Below, piece by piece: positions 46,657 to 55,582 of a DNA stretch of 64,000 bases (within the stretch, counting starts at the first letter, position 1; each line of letters begins with the position of its first letter). This DNA comes from Oscillospiraceae bacterium. GTDB taxonomy: Bacteria > Bacillota > Clostridia > Oscillospirales > Ruminococcaceae. The notes beneath the pieces were generated by a model. That model made no database searches. It was not told the DNA's origin and saw nothing but the letters and a program-made list of their open reading frames with translations. The translations under genes and the position numbers were made by a program. The stretch is from contig JAHHUE010000001.1 in the NCBI GenBank assembly GCA_020024155.1, forward strand, positions 22,790 through 86,789, written 5' to 3'.

Positions 46657-48345
46657 ATGAAAATTTTTATTGCAAATTTTGAAGTAAAACCAATGAACAT
46701 CTCATTCAATATCAGCAAAGCTTTAAGCCAATTGGATTTGTGTTATGAAAACGGAGCAGATACAATTGTTTTTCCAAAAGGTTTTCTCTTTGGTGCAGAA
46801 AGCGGAATTTTAAAAAATACTGAATGGGTTAAAAACGAATATAACAAGAATATAGATACTATTTTTGAAAAAGCAGCTGAGCTTGGTATCAATGTTATAT
46901 GTGATATTGCAACTGACACTGATTTAAAATCCACATTTTTTGATGGAACAAAAATTTCAATGACAGACAAGTGTACAATAAACGATATGAATATTTTCTG
47001 TGCAAATAACAGTAATATTTTATTTAAAAATATGAAAAAACTTGCCAAAGAAAACGATGTTATTATTGTTAATTGGCTTGAAAAAACTGTTGCCGGTCAA
47101 AAAGATTTATGGATAAAAGCAATGTCAACAGCAAGCAAAATATATGGCACTGTTTTTGTGCTTAATACTGCCGGTATAGGATACACCTCTCACCCTGACT
47201 TTTTTGCTGCTATGTGTGGTGTAATCACTTCAAATGAAATTATTGTTGCCACAGATTATCGTTCTGTAAGAAACTGTGAAAACTGTTTTGAAATTGATAA
47301 AGATGAAAGAACTGTTACTGTAAAAGATACTAACGACTATATGGCTCTTACACAGTTTGATGTATTCTACAACCAAAACCCACTTATTCCAACTAATGTA
47401 AATATAAAGAGATACTGTCTTGATTTGTTTGATATGCAGTCCGCATCATTAGCAAACAGACTTAAAAACATAGACTGCAAAAAAGTTGTACTTAATTTAA
47501 GTGGTGGCTTAGATTCCACTCTTGCTCTTTTGGTTTGCGTAAATGCTTTTGATATGCTTGGTATTGATAAAAGTGGTATACATACTGTTACAATGCCTGG
47601 TTTTGGCACATCAGAAACAACAAAAGGTCTTGCATATGATTTATGCAAAGGACTTGAATTAAGTATTCAACTTATTGATATAAAAAAATCCTGTACTGAG
47701 GCTTTATTAAGTATCGACCACGATAGTGTTACACCTGATGTTACATTTGAGAATGTTCAGGCAAGAATGAGAACTCTCAACGCTTTAAATCTTGCAAACA
47801 GAATAAACGCTCTTATGATTGGCACTGGCGACCTTAGCGAAGAGGCTCTCGGCTTTTCAACTTATGGTGGAGACCATCTTTCAAGTTATAATGTAAACTG
47901 CTGTGTATCTAAATCTGTTATACGCACAATGCTTAAATATATTGTGCAGGAAGATTTATTTAAAAATGCAAAACAAGCAGTATATGATGTTATAAATATT
48001 CCGGTAAGTCCTGAGCTTGTTCCTCATGGTGGTAAAATTTTGCAAAAAACAGAAGAAATTCTTGCACCATATAAACTTATAGATTTTTATATATACTGTC
48101 TTACAGTTACAAAAATACCACCACAAGATATTGTTAATAAAGCATATTTTGTTTTTGAAAGACAGTTTACACGAGAATACATAACAGAAAAATTAAAACT
48201 ATTTTATAAAAAGTTCAGTGTTGGGCAATTTAAGCGTTCCTGTGCTCCTGAATGTGCAGATATAACACATGTAAGTCTTTTAGGAAATAAAACTTATTAC
48301 CCTTCTGATGCAAGTGTTGATATATTTTTACAGCAATTACAATAA
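46657..48345 (+). CDS. nadE: NAD+ synthetase with degenerate glutaminase domain
   Basis: NadE amidates deamido-NAD+ in the last step of NAD synthesis. The 562 residues have a nitrilase-like N-terminal domain (about 1-245) and a synthetase domain with the PP-loop SGGLDSTLALL and GTGDLSEEALGFSTYGGDH. In active glutaminase domains the base is the Glu of FPELS; here the site reads FPKGFLFG (K41). The usual lysine motif is not visible, though a cysteine remains in IFCANNS. Length is shorter than the roughly 640 residues of related enzymes. It may use ammonia instead of glutamine. GAGG site precedes the ATG. Confidence 0.92.
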   Translation: MKIFIANFEVKPMNISFNISKALSQLDLCYENGADTIVFPKGFLFGAESGILKNTEWVKNEYNKNIDTIFEKAAELGINVICDIATDTDLKSTFFDGTKISMTDKCTINDMNIFCANNSNILFKNMKKLAKENDVIIVNWLEKTVAGQKDLWIKAMSTASKIYGTVFVLNTAGIGYTSHPDFFAAMCGVITSNEIIVATDYRSVRNCENCFEIDKDERTVTVKDTNDYMALTQFDVFYNQNPLIPTNVNIKRYCLDLFDMQSASLANRLKNIDCKKVVLNLSGGLDSTLALLVCVNAFDMLGIDKSGIHTVTMPGFGTSETTKGLAYDLCKGLELSIQLIDIKKSCTEALLSIDHDSVTPDVTFENVQARMRTLNALNLANRINALMIGTGDLSEEALGFSTYGGDHLSSYNVNCCVSKSVIRTMLKYIVQEDLFKNAKQAVYDVINIPVSPELVPHGGKILQKTEEILAPYKLIDFYIYCLTVTKIPPQDIVNKAYFVFERQFTREYITEKLKLFYKKFSVGQFKRSCAPECADITHVSLLGNKTYYPSDASVDIFLQQLQ

Positions 48346-48353
48346 TAACCAAT

Positions 48354-48403
48354 AAAAAAGGCAGAATAACATTTATATGTAAAATGTTTATTCTGTCTTT
48401 TTT
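48354..48403 (+). terminator. Terminator of nadE
   Basis: A long imperfect hairpin (about 18 bp) ends in TTTTTTT, 9 bases after the stop codon. Confidence 0.85.
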
Positions 48404-48469
48404 TGCATATACTATCAGCAAACTCAAAAAAATTATATTTGAGATAATTCTGAAAGGATTGATAAAATT

Positions 48470-48673
48470 ATGTTTTATAAAGTTTGTCTTGCTCTTATAA
48501 TTATTGGCGGAATAAACTGGGGGCTTATCGGCCTGTTAAACTTTAACCTTGTGGCATTTTTATTTGGTGGTGGAAATTTATTTACAAGAATAATTTACAT
48601 TCTTGTGGGTATTGGTGCAATATGCAGCATACCTGCATTATTTTCTGGTGATTGCAATAATTGCGATATGTAA
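48470..48673 (+). CDS. DUF378 membrane protein
   Basis: The 67 residues have two membrane segments and the family motif GGINWGLIGLLNFNLV, then ILVGIGAICSI and a CNNC-like tail. Function is unknown (YuzA of Bacillus is a relative). A GAAAGGA site precedes the ATG, and a terminator follows. Confidence 0.9.
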   Translation: MFYKVCLALIIIGGINWGLIGLLNFNLVAFLFGGGNLFTRIIYILVGIGAICSIPALFSGDCNNCDM

Positions 48674-48731
48674 AAATAAATATCTTAATACTGATGTCAA
48701 ATAAATAAACATTTTAGAAATGCCAAAAGTA

Positions 48732-48766
48732 AAACGGAGTGTATCAAAATTGGACGCACTCCGTTT
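48732..48766. terminator. Bidirectional terminator
   Basis: A perfect 10-bp stem (aaacggagtg / cactccgttt) lies between the DUF378 gene and the small minus-strand peptide candidate, able to end both. Confidence 0.8.
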
Positions 48767-48797
48767 CTTGTTATGCGAATATCTAATAAATAGTAAT

Positions 48798-48887
48798 TTA
48801 TTTTTTACTTATAAGTGCACAATTTACTGCTACAAAAAGCCCTATTGCAATCCACTGAAACGCAGTGCCTGAAAAATTGCTAATCAT
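48798..48887 (-). CDS. Possible 29-residue membrane microprotein
   Basis: A 30-codon frame (ATG at 48887, TAA at 48798) encodes a hydrophilic start MISNFSGTAF, one membrane helix (WIAIGLFVAVNCALI) and the basic end SKK. This is the layout of small membrane peptides and type I toxins. It lies in an otherwise empty 418-bp gap and is followed by a hairpin usable as a terminator on this strand. The ribosome site (AGAAG) is weak. Unproven. Confidence 0.4.
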   Translation of the reverse strand: MISNFSGTAFQWIAIGLFVAVNCALISKK

Positions 48888-49091
48888 ATTTATTTTTCTT
48901 CTACATTTCTATTTATTATTTTATTGCAAATTATAATACAACTGAAAAAATAATTTAATTTTTGTATTTTATATATAATTTTTAAAATCAACCAGTTTTA
49001 TATATTCAAACAAGACTGTGGAGTTATTATGAGTGGACTTTTAAATATTTAGTAATATTTTTTACATATAATACTCAATATTTTTACTATG

Positions 49092-49625
49092 TTACATTGT
49101 TGTCTTTGATAAGTTCTTGATAAGTTCTTCTCTTTTTTTACATATTTTATATGCACCATGCACACATAGAAATCCAACCAATAAATTCATAATGCCAATT
49201 ACATTATTTACCACACTATGATTTACGACAAAGCAATTTACAAAACCACATTCAAAATTAACAAGTGCAAAAAGTAACGGAGTAATCATTCGTCCTTTCA
49301 AATATTTTACTTTTGAAGTATTATCGGAATACATATTAAAATCATATTCACTATTTTTTTCTTTTCTGAAATACATCCTACAATTCATTTGTCCAACATA
49401 TTTTACACCTGTTTCCTCAATAAATTTAATATAGTCTTCACTTTTCTTGCTGACATCAAAAAAATCCATTGCAAATTGATATTTGCCTTTTTCTCCCTGC
49501 TCAAATTCATATGTAAATAAACCAACTCTAATAAGTATCCATCCTTGCTCAGACATTTCATTCAACCATTTTTGCTCTTTGTCACAATTCCACATTAAAA
49601 ATGTTTTGTGTACCACTTTTTTCAT
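49092..49625 (-). CDS. DUF2812 domain protein
   Basis: The 177 residues begin with the DUF2812 part (KTFLMWNCDKEQKWLNEM, GWILIRVG...YEFEQGE) and end with two membrane segments (about 112-130 and 137-158). Such proteins are nearly always paired with a PadR regulator, as here (3-bp gap). Function unknown; probably an integral membrane stress protein. Confidence 0.88.
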   Translation of the reverse strand: MKKVVHKTFLMWNCDKEQKWLNEMSEQGWILIRVGLFTYEFEQGEKGKYQFAMDFFDVSKKSEDYIKFIEETGVKYVGQMNCRMYFRKEKNSEYDFNMYSDNTSKVKYLKGRMITPLLFALVNFECGFVNCFVVNHSVVNNVIGIMNLLVGFLCVHGAYKICKKREELIKNLSKTTM

Positions 49626-49628
49626 AAT

Positions 49629-49943
49629 CTATTCCTCCAAAATATCTCTGCCGTTTTTGGCAAGTTCTTCAAGACGCAAAACCTCTTCTTTTAATATTTC
49701 AAGACCTTTTTCTGTTATTTTATACTCTTTTTTTCTGCTATCTTTAACTTCCGGCAATGCAATTGTCCAGCCTTTATTGACAAGATTATTTAATGCCCCA
49801 TATAAAGTGCCCGGAGCAAGATGTATTCTGCCTTTTGATAATTGTTCCACATTTTGCATTATCCCATATCCATGACGGCTTTCAGTAAGTGATAAAAGAA
49901 TATAATATACACCTTCTGTAAGTGCTGTTTGATTATTAGCCAT
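49629..49943 (-). CDS. PadR family transcriptional regulator
   Basis: The 104 residues form a winged helix: VYYILLSLTESRHGYGIMQNV, LAPGTLYGALNNLVNKGWI-like NLVNKGWTIAL, RKKEYKITEKGLEIL. It probably represses its own operon with the DUF2812 gene through the palindromes in its promoter. An AAAGGG site precedes the ATG. Confidence 0.93.
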   Translation of the reverse strand: MANNQTALTEGVYYILLSLTESRHGYGIMQNVEQLSKGRIHLAPGTLYGALNNLVNKGWTIALPEVKDSRKKEYKITEKGLEILKEEVLRLEELAKNGRDILEE

Positions 49944-49967
49944 ATTAAATCCCTTTCGTCTGACGAT

Positions 49968-50008
49968 ATATCGTCTATCGATATACTTATTATATCGTCA
50001 CTCGATAT
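49968..50008 (-). promoter_or_regulatory. Twin palindromic operators for the PadR regulator
   Basis: Two sites of the same form, ATATCG-N5-CGATAT, lie at 49968-49984 and 49992-50008. Their centres are 24 bp apart. The promoter-distal one fills the -35/-10 spacer, the other covers the start region. Each has perfect 6-bp arms. Confidence 0.8.
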
Positions 50009-50017
50009 AGTTGTCAA
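49989..50017 (-). promoter_or_regulatory. Promoter of padR-DUF2812
   Basis: Perfect consensus: -35 TTGACA (50012-50017), 17-bp spacer, -10 TATAAT (49989-49994). A strong promoter overlapped by an operator suggests tight repression. Confidence 0.9.
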
Positions 50018-50065
50018 TATTTTAAATAAAAAACTCCGTATGAATTAACATACGGAGTAAAAATA

Positions 50066-53000
50066 TTATTTTTTAATAACTGTAAATACAACTTTTTCGC
50101 CATTAATATCCCAGTCTTTTGTAAAACCTTCTGCCTGTGCAACAGTGATTGCATCTGCAAGAACATTTTCCATAATTTCAGTACTATTCTTTGTTGCAAT
50201 TTCTTCAATTTTTGCATTACCGGAAATAAATACATCAATATGGTCCATAACTTCAAATCCTGCATCTTTACGCATTGTTTGAAGTTTTGAAATAATTTCT
50301 CTTACAAAACCTTCTTCGATAAGTTCATCTGTAAGATGTGTATCAAGAGCAACGATAACATTATTTTCTGTTACACTTTCAAAACCTTCTGTCTGTTTTG
50401 TTTCAATAAGAAGGTCTTCTGCTGTAAGAGCAATGTCACCATTTGGACTTGTAAGAACAATTTGACCATTTGCGTCAAGTTCAGTTTTTGCTTTGCTGCC
50501 ATCAAGCTCGCTGAGCAAAGTTCTGATTTCGCCAAGGCGTTTGCCGTATTTTGGTCCAAGTGTTTTAAGCTGTGGTTTAAAGTTGTAAGAAATATAACCT
50601 GATGCATCACTGATTTCTTCAACTTCTTTTACATTAAGTTCATCAGCAAGAATTTCTTTGTAGTAGTCAGAAAGTTCTCTATCAGCTTTTACATACATTT
50701 TTGCAAGTGGCTGACGGTTTTTGATACCGGACAAGTTTCTTGCACTTCTTGCAAGTGTAGCAACTTCCAAAACAAGACTCATATCTTTTTCAAGTTCTGT
50801 ATCAATAAAGCTTTCATCAGCAACTGGGAAAGAACAAAGATGAATACTGAGTGGTGCATCTTTATCAACTGTTCTAACAAGATTTTGATAAATCTGTTCT
50901 GTCATAAACGGAATAAGAGGAGCACTTACCTTAGCAAGTGTTACCAATGCAGTATACAATGTCATATATGCATTGATTTTATCCTGCTCCATTCCCTTAG
51001 CCCAAAATCTTTCACGGCTGCGACGAACATACCAGTTAGACATATCGTCAACAAATTCCTGCAAAACTTTTGCTGTTTCTGGAATACGATAATTTGCAAG
51101 GTTATCGTCAACTTCTTTAATCATTGTGTTGAGTTTTGAGAACAACCATTTATCCATTACAGAAAGGCTGTTTTTATCAACAGTATATTTTGTTGGGTCA
51201 AATCCATCTATATCAGCATAAAGTGTAAAGAATGCGTATACATTCCACAATGTACCCATAAATTTGCGTTGATATTCCACAACTGCTTTATCGTGGAAAC
51301 GGTTTGGAAGCCATGGAGCACTGTTTGCATAGAAGTACCAACGGATTGCGTCTGCACCAAATGTTTCAAGTGCGTTAAATGGGTCAACTGCGTTACCTTT
51401 TGACTTACTCATTTTCTGTCCGTTTGCGTCTTGAACGTGACCGAGAACAATTACATTTTTAAATGGTGCTTTGTCAAAGAGCAATGTGGAAATTGCAAGA
51501 AGTGAGTAGAACCAACCACGAGTTTGGTCAACAGCTTCACTGATAAAGTTTGCAGGGAACTGAGCTTCAAACAAATCGTGATTTTCAAATGGATAGTGAT
51601 GTTGAGCAAATGGCATAGAACCGGAGTCAAACCAACAGTCAATAACTTCTGGAACACGTTTCATCTGTTTGCCACATTCAGGACAAGTAATTGTAACTGC
51701 GTCGATATAAGGACGGTGAAGTTCAATATTTTCTGGGCAGTTTGGTGACATTTTACGCAATTCTTCTTTTGAACCAATTGCGTGACGGTGTCCACATTCA
51801 CATTCCCAAATATTAAGTGGTGTACCCCAGTATCTGTTACGGGAAATACCCCAGTCCTGAACATTTTCAAGCCAGTCACCAAAACGGCCTTTACCGATTG
51901 ATTCTGGTATCCAGTTGATTGTGTTGTTATTTTTGATAAGTTTATCTTTAACTTCTGTCATTTTGACAAACCAAGTATCTCTTGCATAGTAGATAAGTGG
52001 AGTATCACAACGCCAACAGTGTGGGTAACTATGTTCAAATTTTGGTGCTGAGAAGAGCAAGCCTTTTTCTCTCAAATCAGCAAGGATTTTTTCATCTGCA
52101 TCTTTGCAAAATACGCCTGGCCATGAAGTTTCAGCTGTCATTTCGCCTTTTCCGTCAACAAGCTGAACAAATGGAAGTTGGTATCTTCTGCCAACCTGTG
52201 CGTCATCTTCACCAAATGCAGGAGCAATATGAACAACACCTGTACCGTCAGTAAGTGTTACATAGTCTGCACAAGTTACAAACCAACATTTTTCTTTTGG
52301 CTGTACAAATTTGTAAAGTGGTTCATATTCTTTAAATTCAAGGTCTTTACCTACATAAGTTTCAACAACTTCGTATTTACCTTCGACCAAAACTTTATCG
52401 CAAAGGGCCTTAGCCATGTAGTATACATCGCCATCTTCTGTTTTAACTTTTACATATTCTTCTTTTGAATTTACACAAAGTGCAACGTTGGAAGGAAGTG
52501 TCCAAGGTGTTGTTGTCCAAGCAAGAATATGTGCGTCTTCGTCTTTAACTTTAAACTTTGCAATTGCAGAGCGTTCTTTTACATCTTTATAACCCTGAGC
52601 AACTTCGTGGCTGGAAAGTGGTGTGCCACAACGAGGGCAGTAAGGAACAATTTTAAAGCCTTTGTACAAAAGACCTTTTTCCCAAATTGTTTTAAGTGCC
52701 CACCATTCACTTTCGATAAAGTTATCATCGTAAGTTACATAAGGATTTTCCATATCAGCCCAGAAACCAACTGTACCTGAGAAATCTTCCCACATACCCT
52801 TATATTTCCAAACACTTTCTTTACATTTTTCGATAAATGGTTCAAGACCGTATGCTTCAATTTGGTCTTTACCATTGATACCAACAAGTTTTTCAACTTC
52901 AAGCTCAACTGGTAAGCCATGTGTGTCCCAACCTGCTTTTCTTGGAACATATTCGCCCTTCATTGTGTGGTAACGAGGAATCATATCCTTGATAACACGA

Positions 53001-53182
53001 GTAAGAACATGGCCAATATGTGGTTTGCCGTTTGCTGTTGGTGGTCCGTCATAGAATGTATATGTTGGTCCATTTTTTGTTTGTTCCATGCTTTTTTCAA
53101 AAATCTGGTTTTCTTTCCAAAATTCAAGCACTTCTTTTTCTCTTTGCACAAAATTCAAGTCTGTTGATACTTTTTTGTACAT
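50066..53182 (-). CDS. ileS: Isoleucyl-tRNA synthetase, type 2 (eukaryote-like)
   Basis: This class I synthetase charges tRNA-Ile. The 1038 residues have HIGH in NGKPHIGHVLTRV, the editing-domain entry GWDTHGLPVELEVEK, KMSKSKGN, and WYVRRSRERFW in the anticodon-binding part. The wording around WDTHGLPVE and the length place it in type 2, the group containing eukaryotic enzymes and mupirocin-resistant bacterial ones. Start ATG at 53182 with GGAGG nine bases upstream. Confidence 0.95.
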   Translation of the reverse strand: MYKKVSTDLNFVQREKEVLEFWKENQIFEKSMEQTKNGPTYTFYDGPPTANGKPHIGHVLTRVIKDMIPRYHTMKGEYVPRKAGWDTHGLPVELEVEKLVGINGKDQIEAYGLEPFIEKCKESVWKYKGMWEDFSGTVGFWADMENPYVTYDDNFIESEWWALKTIWEKGLLYKGFKIVPYCPRCGTPLSSHEVAQGYKDVKERSAIAKFKVKDEDAHILAWTTTPWTLPSNVALCVNSKEEYVKVKTEDGDVYYMAKALCDKVLVEGKYEVVETYVGKDLEFKEYEPLYKFVQPKEKCWFVTCADYVTLTDGTGVVHIAPAFGEDDAQVGRRYQLPFVQLVDGKGEMTAETSWPGVFCKDADEKILADLREKGLLFSAPKFEHSYPHCWRCDTPLIYYARDTWFVKMTEVKDKLIKNNNTINWIPESIGKGRFGDWLENVQDWGISRNRYWGTPLNIWECECGHRHAIGSKEELRKMSPNCPENIELHRPYIDAVTITCPECGKQMKRVPEVIDCWFDSGSMPFAQHHYPFENHDLFEAQFPANFISEAVDQTRGWFYSLLAISTLLFDKAPFKNVIVLGHVQDANGQKMSKSKGNAVDPFNALETFGADAIRWYFYANSAPWLPNRFHDKAVVEYQRKFMGTLWNVYAFFTLYADIDGFDPTKYTVDKNSLSVMDKWLFSKLNTMIKEVDDNLANYRIPETAKVLQEFVDDMSNWYVRRSRERFWAKGMEQDKINAYMTLYTALVTLAKVSAPLIPFMTEQIYQNLVRTVDKDAPLSIHLCSFPVADESFIDTELEKDMSLVLEVATLARSARNLSGIKNRQPLAKMYVKADRELSDYYKEILADELNVKEVEEISDASGYISYNFKPQLKTLGPKYGKRLGEIRTLLSELDGSKAKTELDANGQIVLTSPNGDIALTAEDLLIETKQTEGFESVTENNVIVALDTHLTDELIEEGFVREIISKLQTMRKDAGFEVMDHIDVFISGNAKIEEIATKNSTEIMENVLADAITVAQAEGFTKDWDINGEKVVFTVIKK

Positions 53183-53204
53183 TTTCAAATCCTCCAAAAA
53201 AATT

Positions 53205-53470
53205 TGTTGTGATTATTGTAATAGAAAAAATAAAAAAGCCTTTGCCCTGCATAACAGGACAAAGACTTATAAAATCTTTGTTATACCACCTATTACAACA
53301 TACTATCATATGTCTTTCCAATAACGGTGAAATACCGACAAAACTTAATAGTTACCGTTCAGTTTTGCAACTCGAAAGTGATATTCACTAAAAAACTACT
53401 CTTATACGGCTCTCACCTGTTCCGTACTCTCTTGAAATTTCATTTTAAAGCTACTGTCTTTGTCATAGTC
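53205..53470 (-). promoter_or_regulatory. T-box leader of ileS (Ile-responsive)
   Basis: The T-box AGGTGGTAT is at 53283-53291; a terminator hairpin (53238-53266) ends in a T-run. The specifier codon ATC (53380-53382) lies in GTGAATATCACTTTC, fitting isoleucine. Confidence 0.88.
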
Positions 53471-53512
53471 TTTGTTTTTTAGATATAGTTATTTTTACTG
53501 ATATCTTTATAA

Positions 53513-53541
53513 ATATTAGTACATTTTTATTTTGTTGTCAA
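53513..53541 (-). promoter_or_regulatory. Promoter of ileS
   Basis: -35 TTGACA (53536-53541), 17-bp spacer, -10 TAATAT (53513-53518). Confidence 0.85.
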
Positions 53542-53581
53542 TAGACAAGACCATTTATTTACCATAAATGCAATTTATTGG

Positions 53582-54202
53582 CTACCAGTCTTTCTTTTTG
53601 TATATAGAAAAACTAATCATAATGCTTGCCATGTATATAACTGCAAGTATCAATAATGTTATCAATATACGCATAACAGAATTTAAAACGTTAAAATCAT
53701 TTGTAAAAATAAAAAAATTGCTTTCAAATACCAGTAAATTTACCCCTAATATTATGGCAAATATGCCAAAATATATCACCATTGAAATAAGCCTGCTTTT
53801 TTCAATACCAAATTTAAAAATAATCGGAATAGTAAAACATTGATATGCAACTGATATCAATGCTGCGGCAGTTATACTTTCTATAATATCTGCATGAAGA
53901 AAAATACTTGCTATAGCACAATATGCAATACTTATTATAGATAAAATAGCACCTAAAATATATTTTGAAATAACCACGTCAATTTTTTTTACGGGCATTA
54001 CACCGACAAAATGATTAAAATTACTTTTTTCGTCCCAAGACATAGCTGTTGTGATTGATATTGAAAAATATACTGCATTAAATGTAATTAAAAAATCATT
54101 TTGAGATGTAATTCCTATAATGCAAAATATAGCTGAAATTACAAACATAGCCCAAAATGTGCTTTTAAATGTCAAAAAATCTTTTATAATAAGCCCTTTC
54201 AT
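53582..54202 (-). CDS. ABC transporter permease (ABC-2 type)
   Basis: The 206 residues carry about six membrane segments and no other motif (MKGLIIKDFLTFKSTFWAMF at the start, with AMSWDEKSNFN, typical of ABC-2 permeases). It abuts the ATPase gene. Together with the GntR regulator it forms a YtrA-type transporter operon of unknown substrate. Confidence 0.85.
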   Translation of the reverse strand: MKGLIIKDFLTFKSTFWAMFVISAIFCIIGITSQNDFLITFNAVYFSISITTAMSWDEKSNFNHFVGVMPVKKIDVVISKYILGAILSIISIAYCAIASIFLHADIIESITAAALISVAYQCFTIPIIFKFGIEKSRLISMVIYFGIFAIILGVNLLVFESNFFIFTNDFNVLNSVMRILITLLILAVIYMASIMISFSIYKKKDW

Positions 54203-55054
54203 CTATTTTTCCTCCTTTGTGCAGTAAAGCGTGCAGTAAAGCATTACATCTTCTATTGACGCCTTATCCATCATGAAGTTTTTACCTGCTTTGTCTTTAT
54301 ATACAAGCACTTCTGTTGAAAATTTATTTTGCTTATACCCTATTATTGCTGATTTATCTATTGTACTAAGCTCATCATTTTTACAATGCAAAATAGCATA
54401 TTTTTCATAAAGTTCATCTTTATTTTCAACAAATACAATTTCTCCGTTTTTTATAAATGAAATATAGTCGCAAATTTTTTCAAGGTCACTTGTTATATGA
54501 CTTGATATAAGTATCCCTCTGTTTTCATCTTGAATAAAATCAACAAGCATATCAAGAACTTCGTCACGAATAATTGGGTCAAGTCCACTTGTTGGCTCGT
54601 CCAAAACCAGCAATTGTGCGTTATGGCTCATAGCTGTTGCAATGTTAAGCTTTGCTCTCATACCGGTTGAATATTCTTTTATCTTTTTATCTTTTGGTAA
54701 GGAAAATTTATCGCAAAGCTGTGTAAATTTATCATTATCCCAGTTTTTATAGATATTGGATAAAATTTTTCTTATGTCTTTCAAGGTCAGTGTTTCTGCA
54801 AACGGACAACCGTCAAGCACAACCCCTATTTTTTCTTTATCTGAGTTTTCCAGTTTTTCTTTGCCAAAAATTTTAACTGTACCGCTGTCAATTTTTGATA
54901 ACCCCAAAAGGCAATTTATTGTTGTGGATTTACCTGCACCGTTTGCACCAACAAACCCCATTATGTATCCTTTTGGCAAAGCTAAATTTACATTTTTAAT
55001 GCTAAAATCATTATATGATTTGCAAACATTATTAAGTTCAAAAATATTTTCCAT
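54203..55054 (-). CDS. ABC transporter ATP-binding protein
   Basis: The roughly 283 residues have Walker A GANGAGKST, the signature motif YSTGMRAKLNIA (variant of LSGGQ), Walker B LLVLDEPTSGLD and SSHITSDLEKI. The start chosen (55054) has AGGA at good spacing; an ATG at 55060 overlapping the GntR stop (ATGA) is also possible. The C-terminal part after 200 is a family extension. Confidence 0.92.
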   Translation of the reverse strand: MENIFELNNVCKSYNDFSIKNVNLALPKGYIMGFVGANGAGKSTTINCLLGLSKIDSGTVKIFGKEKLENSDKEKIGVVLDGCPFAETLTLKDIRKILSNIYKNWDNDKFTQLCDKFSLPKDKKIKEYSTGMRAKLNIATAMSHNAQLLVLDEPTSGLDPIIRDEVLDMLVDFIQDENRGILISSHITSDLEKICDYISFIKNGEIVFVENKDELYEKYAILHCKNDELSTIDKSAIIGYKQNKFSTEVLVYKDKAGKNFMMDKASIEDVMLYCTLYCTKEEK

Positions 55055-55056
55055 AA

Positions 55057-55431
55057 TCATTTATCCTCATAAAGCATTGATAAAATTTCTTGCATTTCAC
55101 TATGAGAAATATTGCACATAAGTGCCATATCAACTGCTTTTGTCAATAAGTTTTCTATTTCTTTAAGATTTTCTTCTCTCATAAGTTCCTTGTTTTTGCT
55201 TGCAACAAAACAGCCTTTTCCTGCAACTGTAACGATAAATCCGTCACGCTCCAATTCTTCATACGCTCTTTTGGTTGTTATAAGGCTTATTCTCAGCTCT
55301 TTTGCAAGATTTCTCATACTTGGAAGAGGCTCGCCCTCTTTTAACTGATTTTGTATTATGAGCGTTTTAATTTGGCTTTCTATCTGAGCATATATAGGTT
55401 CTTGTGATTGATTTGATATTATAATATCCAT
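55057..55431 (-). CDS. GntR family transcriptional regulator (YtrA type)
   Basis: The 124 residues have an N-terminal winged helix (PIYAQIESQIKTLI, LPSMRNLAKELRISLITTKRAYEELERDGFI) and a very short C-terminal dimerisation helix, the YtrA pattern. It lies first in an operon with an ABC ATPase and permease, and a large palindrome covers its own promoter. Confidence 0.9.
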   Translation of the reverse strand: MDIIISNQSQEPIYAQIESQIKTLIIQNQLKEGEPLPSMRNLAKELRISLITTKRAYEELERDGFIVTVAGKGCFVASKNKELMREENLKEIENLLTKAVDMALMCNISHSEMQEILSMLYEDK

Positions 55432-55448
55432 ATACACCATCCGTATTT

Positions 55449-55473
55449 ACTGTATATACTGAGTATATACAGT
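55449..55473 (-). promoter_or_regulatory. GntR-family operator palindrome
   Basis: A perfect inverted repeat with 12-bp arms (ACTGTATATACT / AGTATATACAGT) and a 1-base centre overlaps the -10 box. It is almost certainly the regulator's own operator. Confidence 0.82.
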
Positions 55474-55490
55474 TATGTACAGTTTGTCAA
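55462..55490 (-). promoter_or_regulatory. Promoter of the GntR-ABC operon
   Basis: -35 TTGACA (55485-55490), 17-bp spacer, -10 TATACT (55462-55467). Confidence 0.85.
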
Positions 55491-55582
55491 TAGAATTTTA
55501 TAAAAAACAAAAATTATTGTTTATTTATTGTTGTTAATGCAATATAATAGTATTGTACTTAATTTGTAAAAGAGGATTTATT

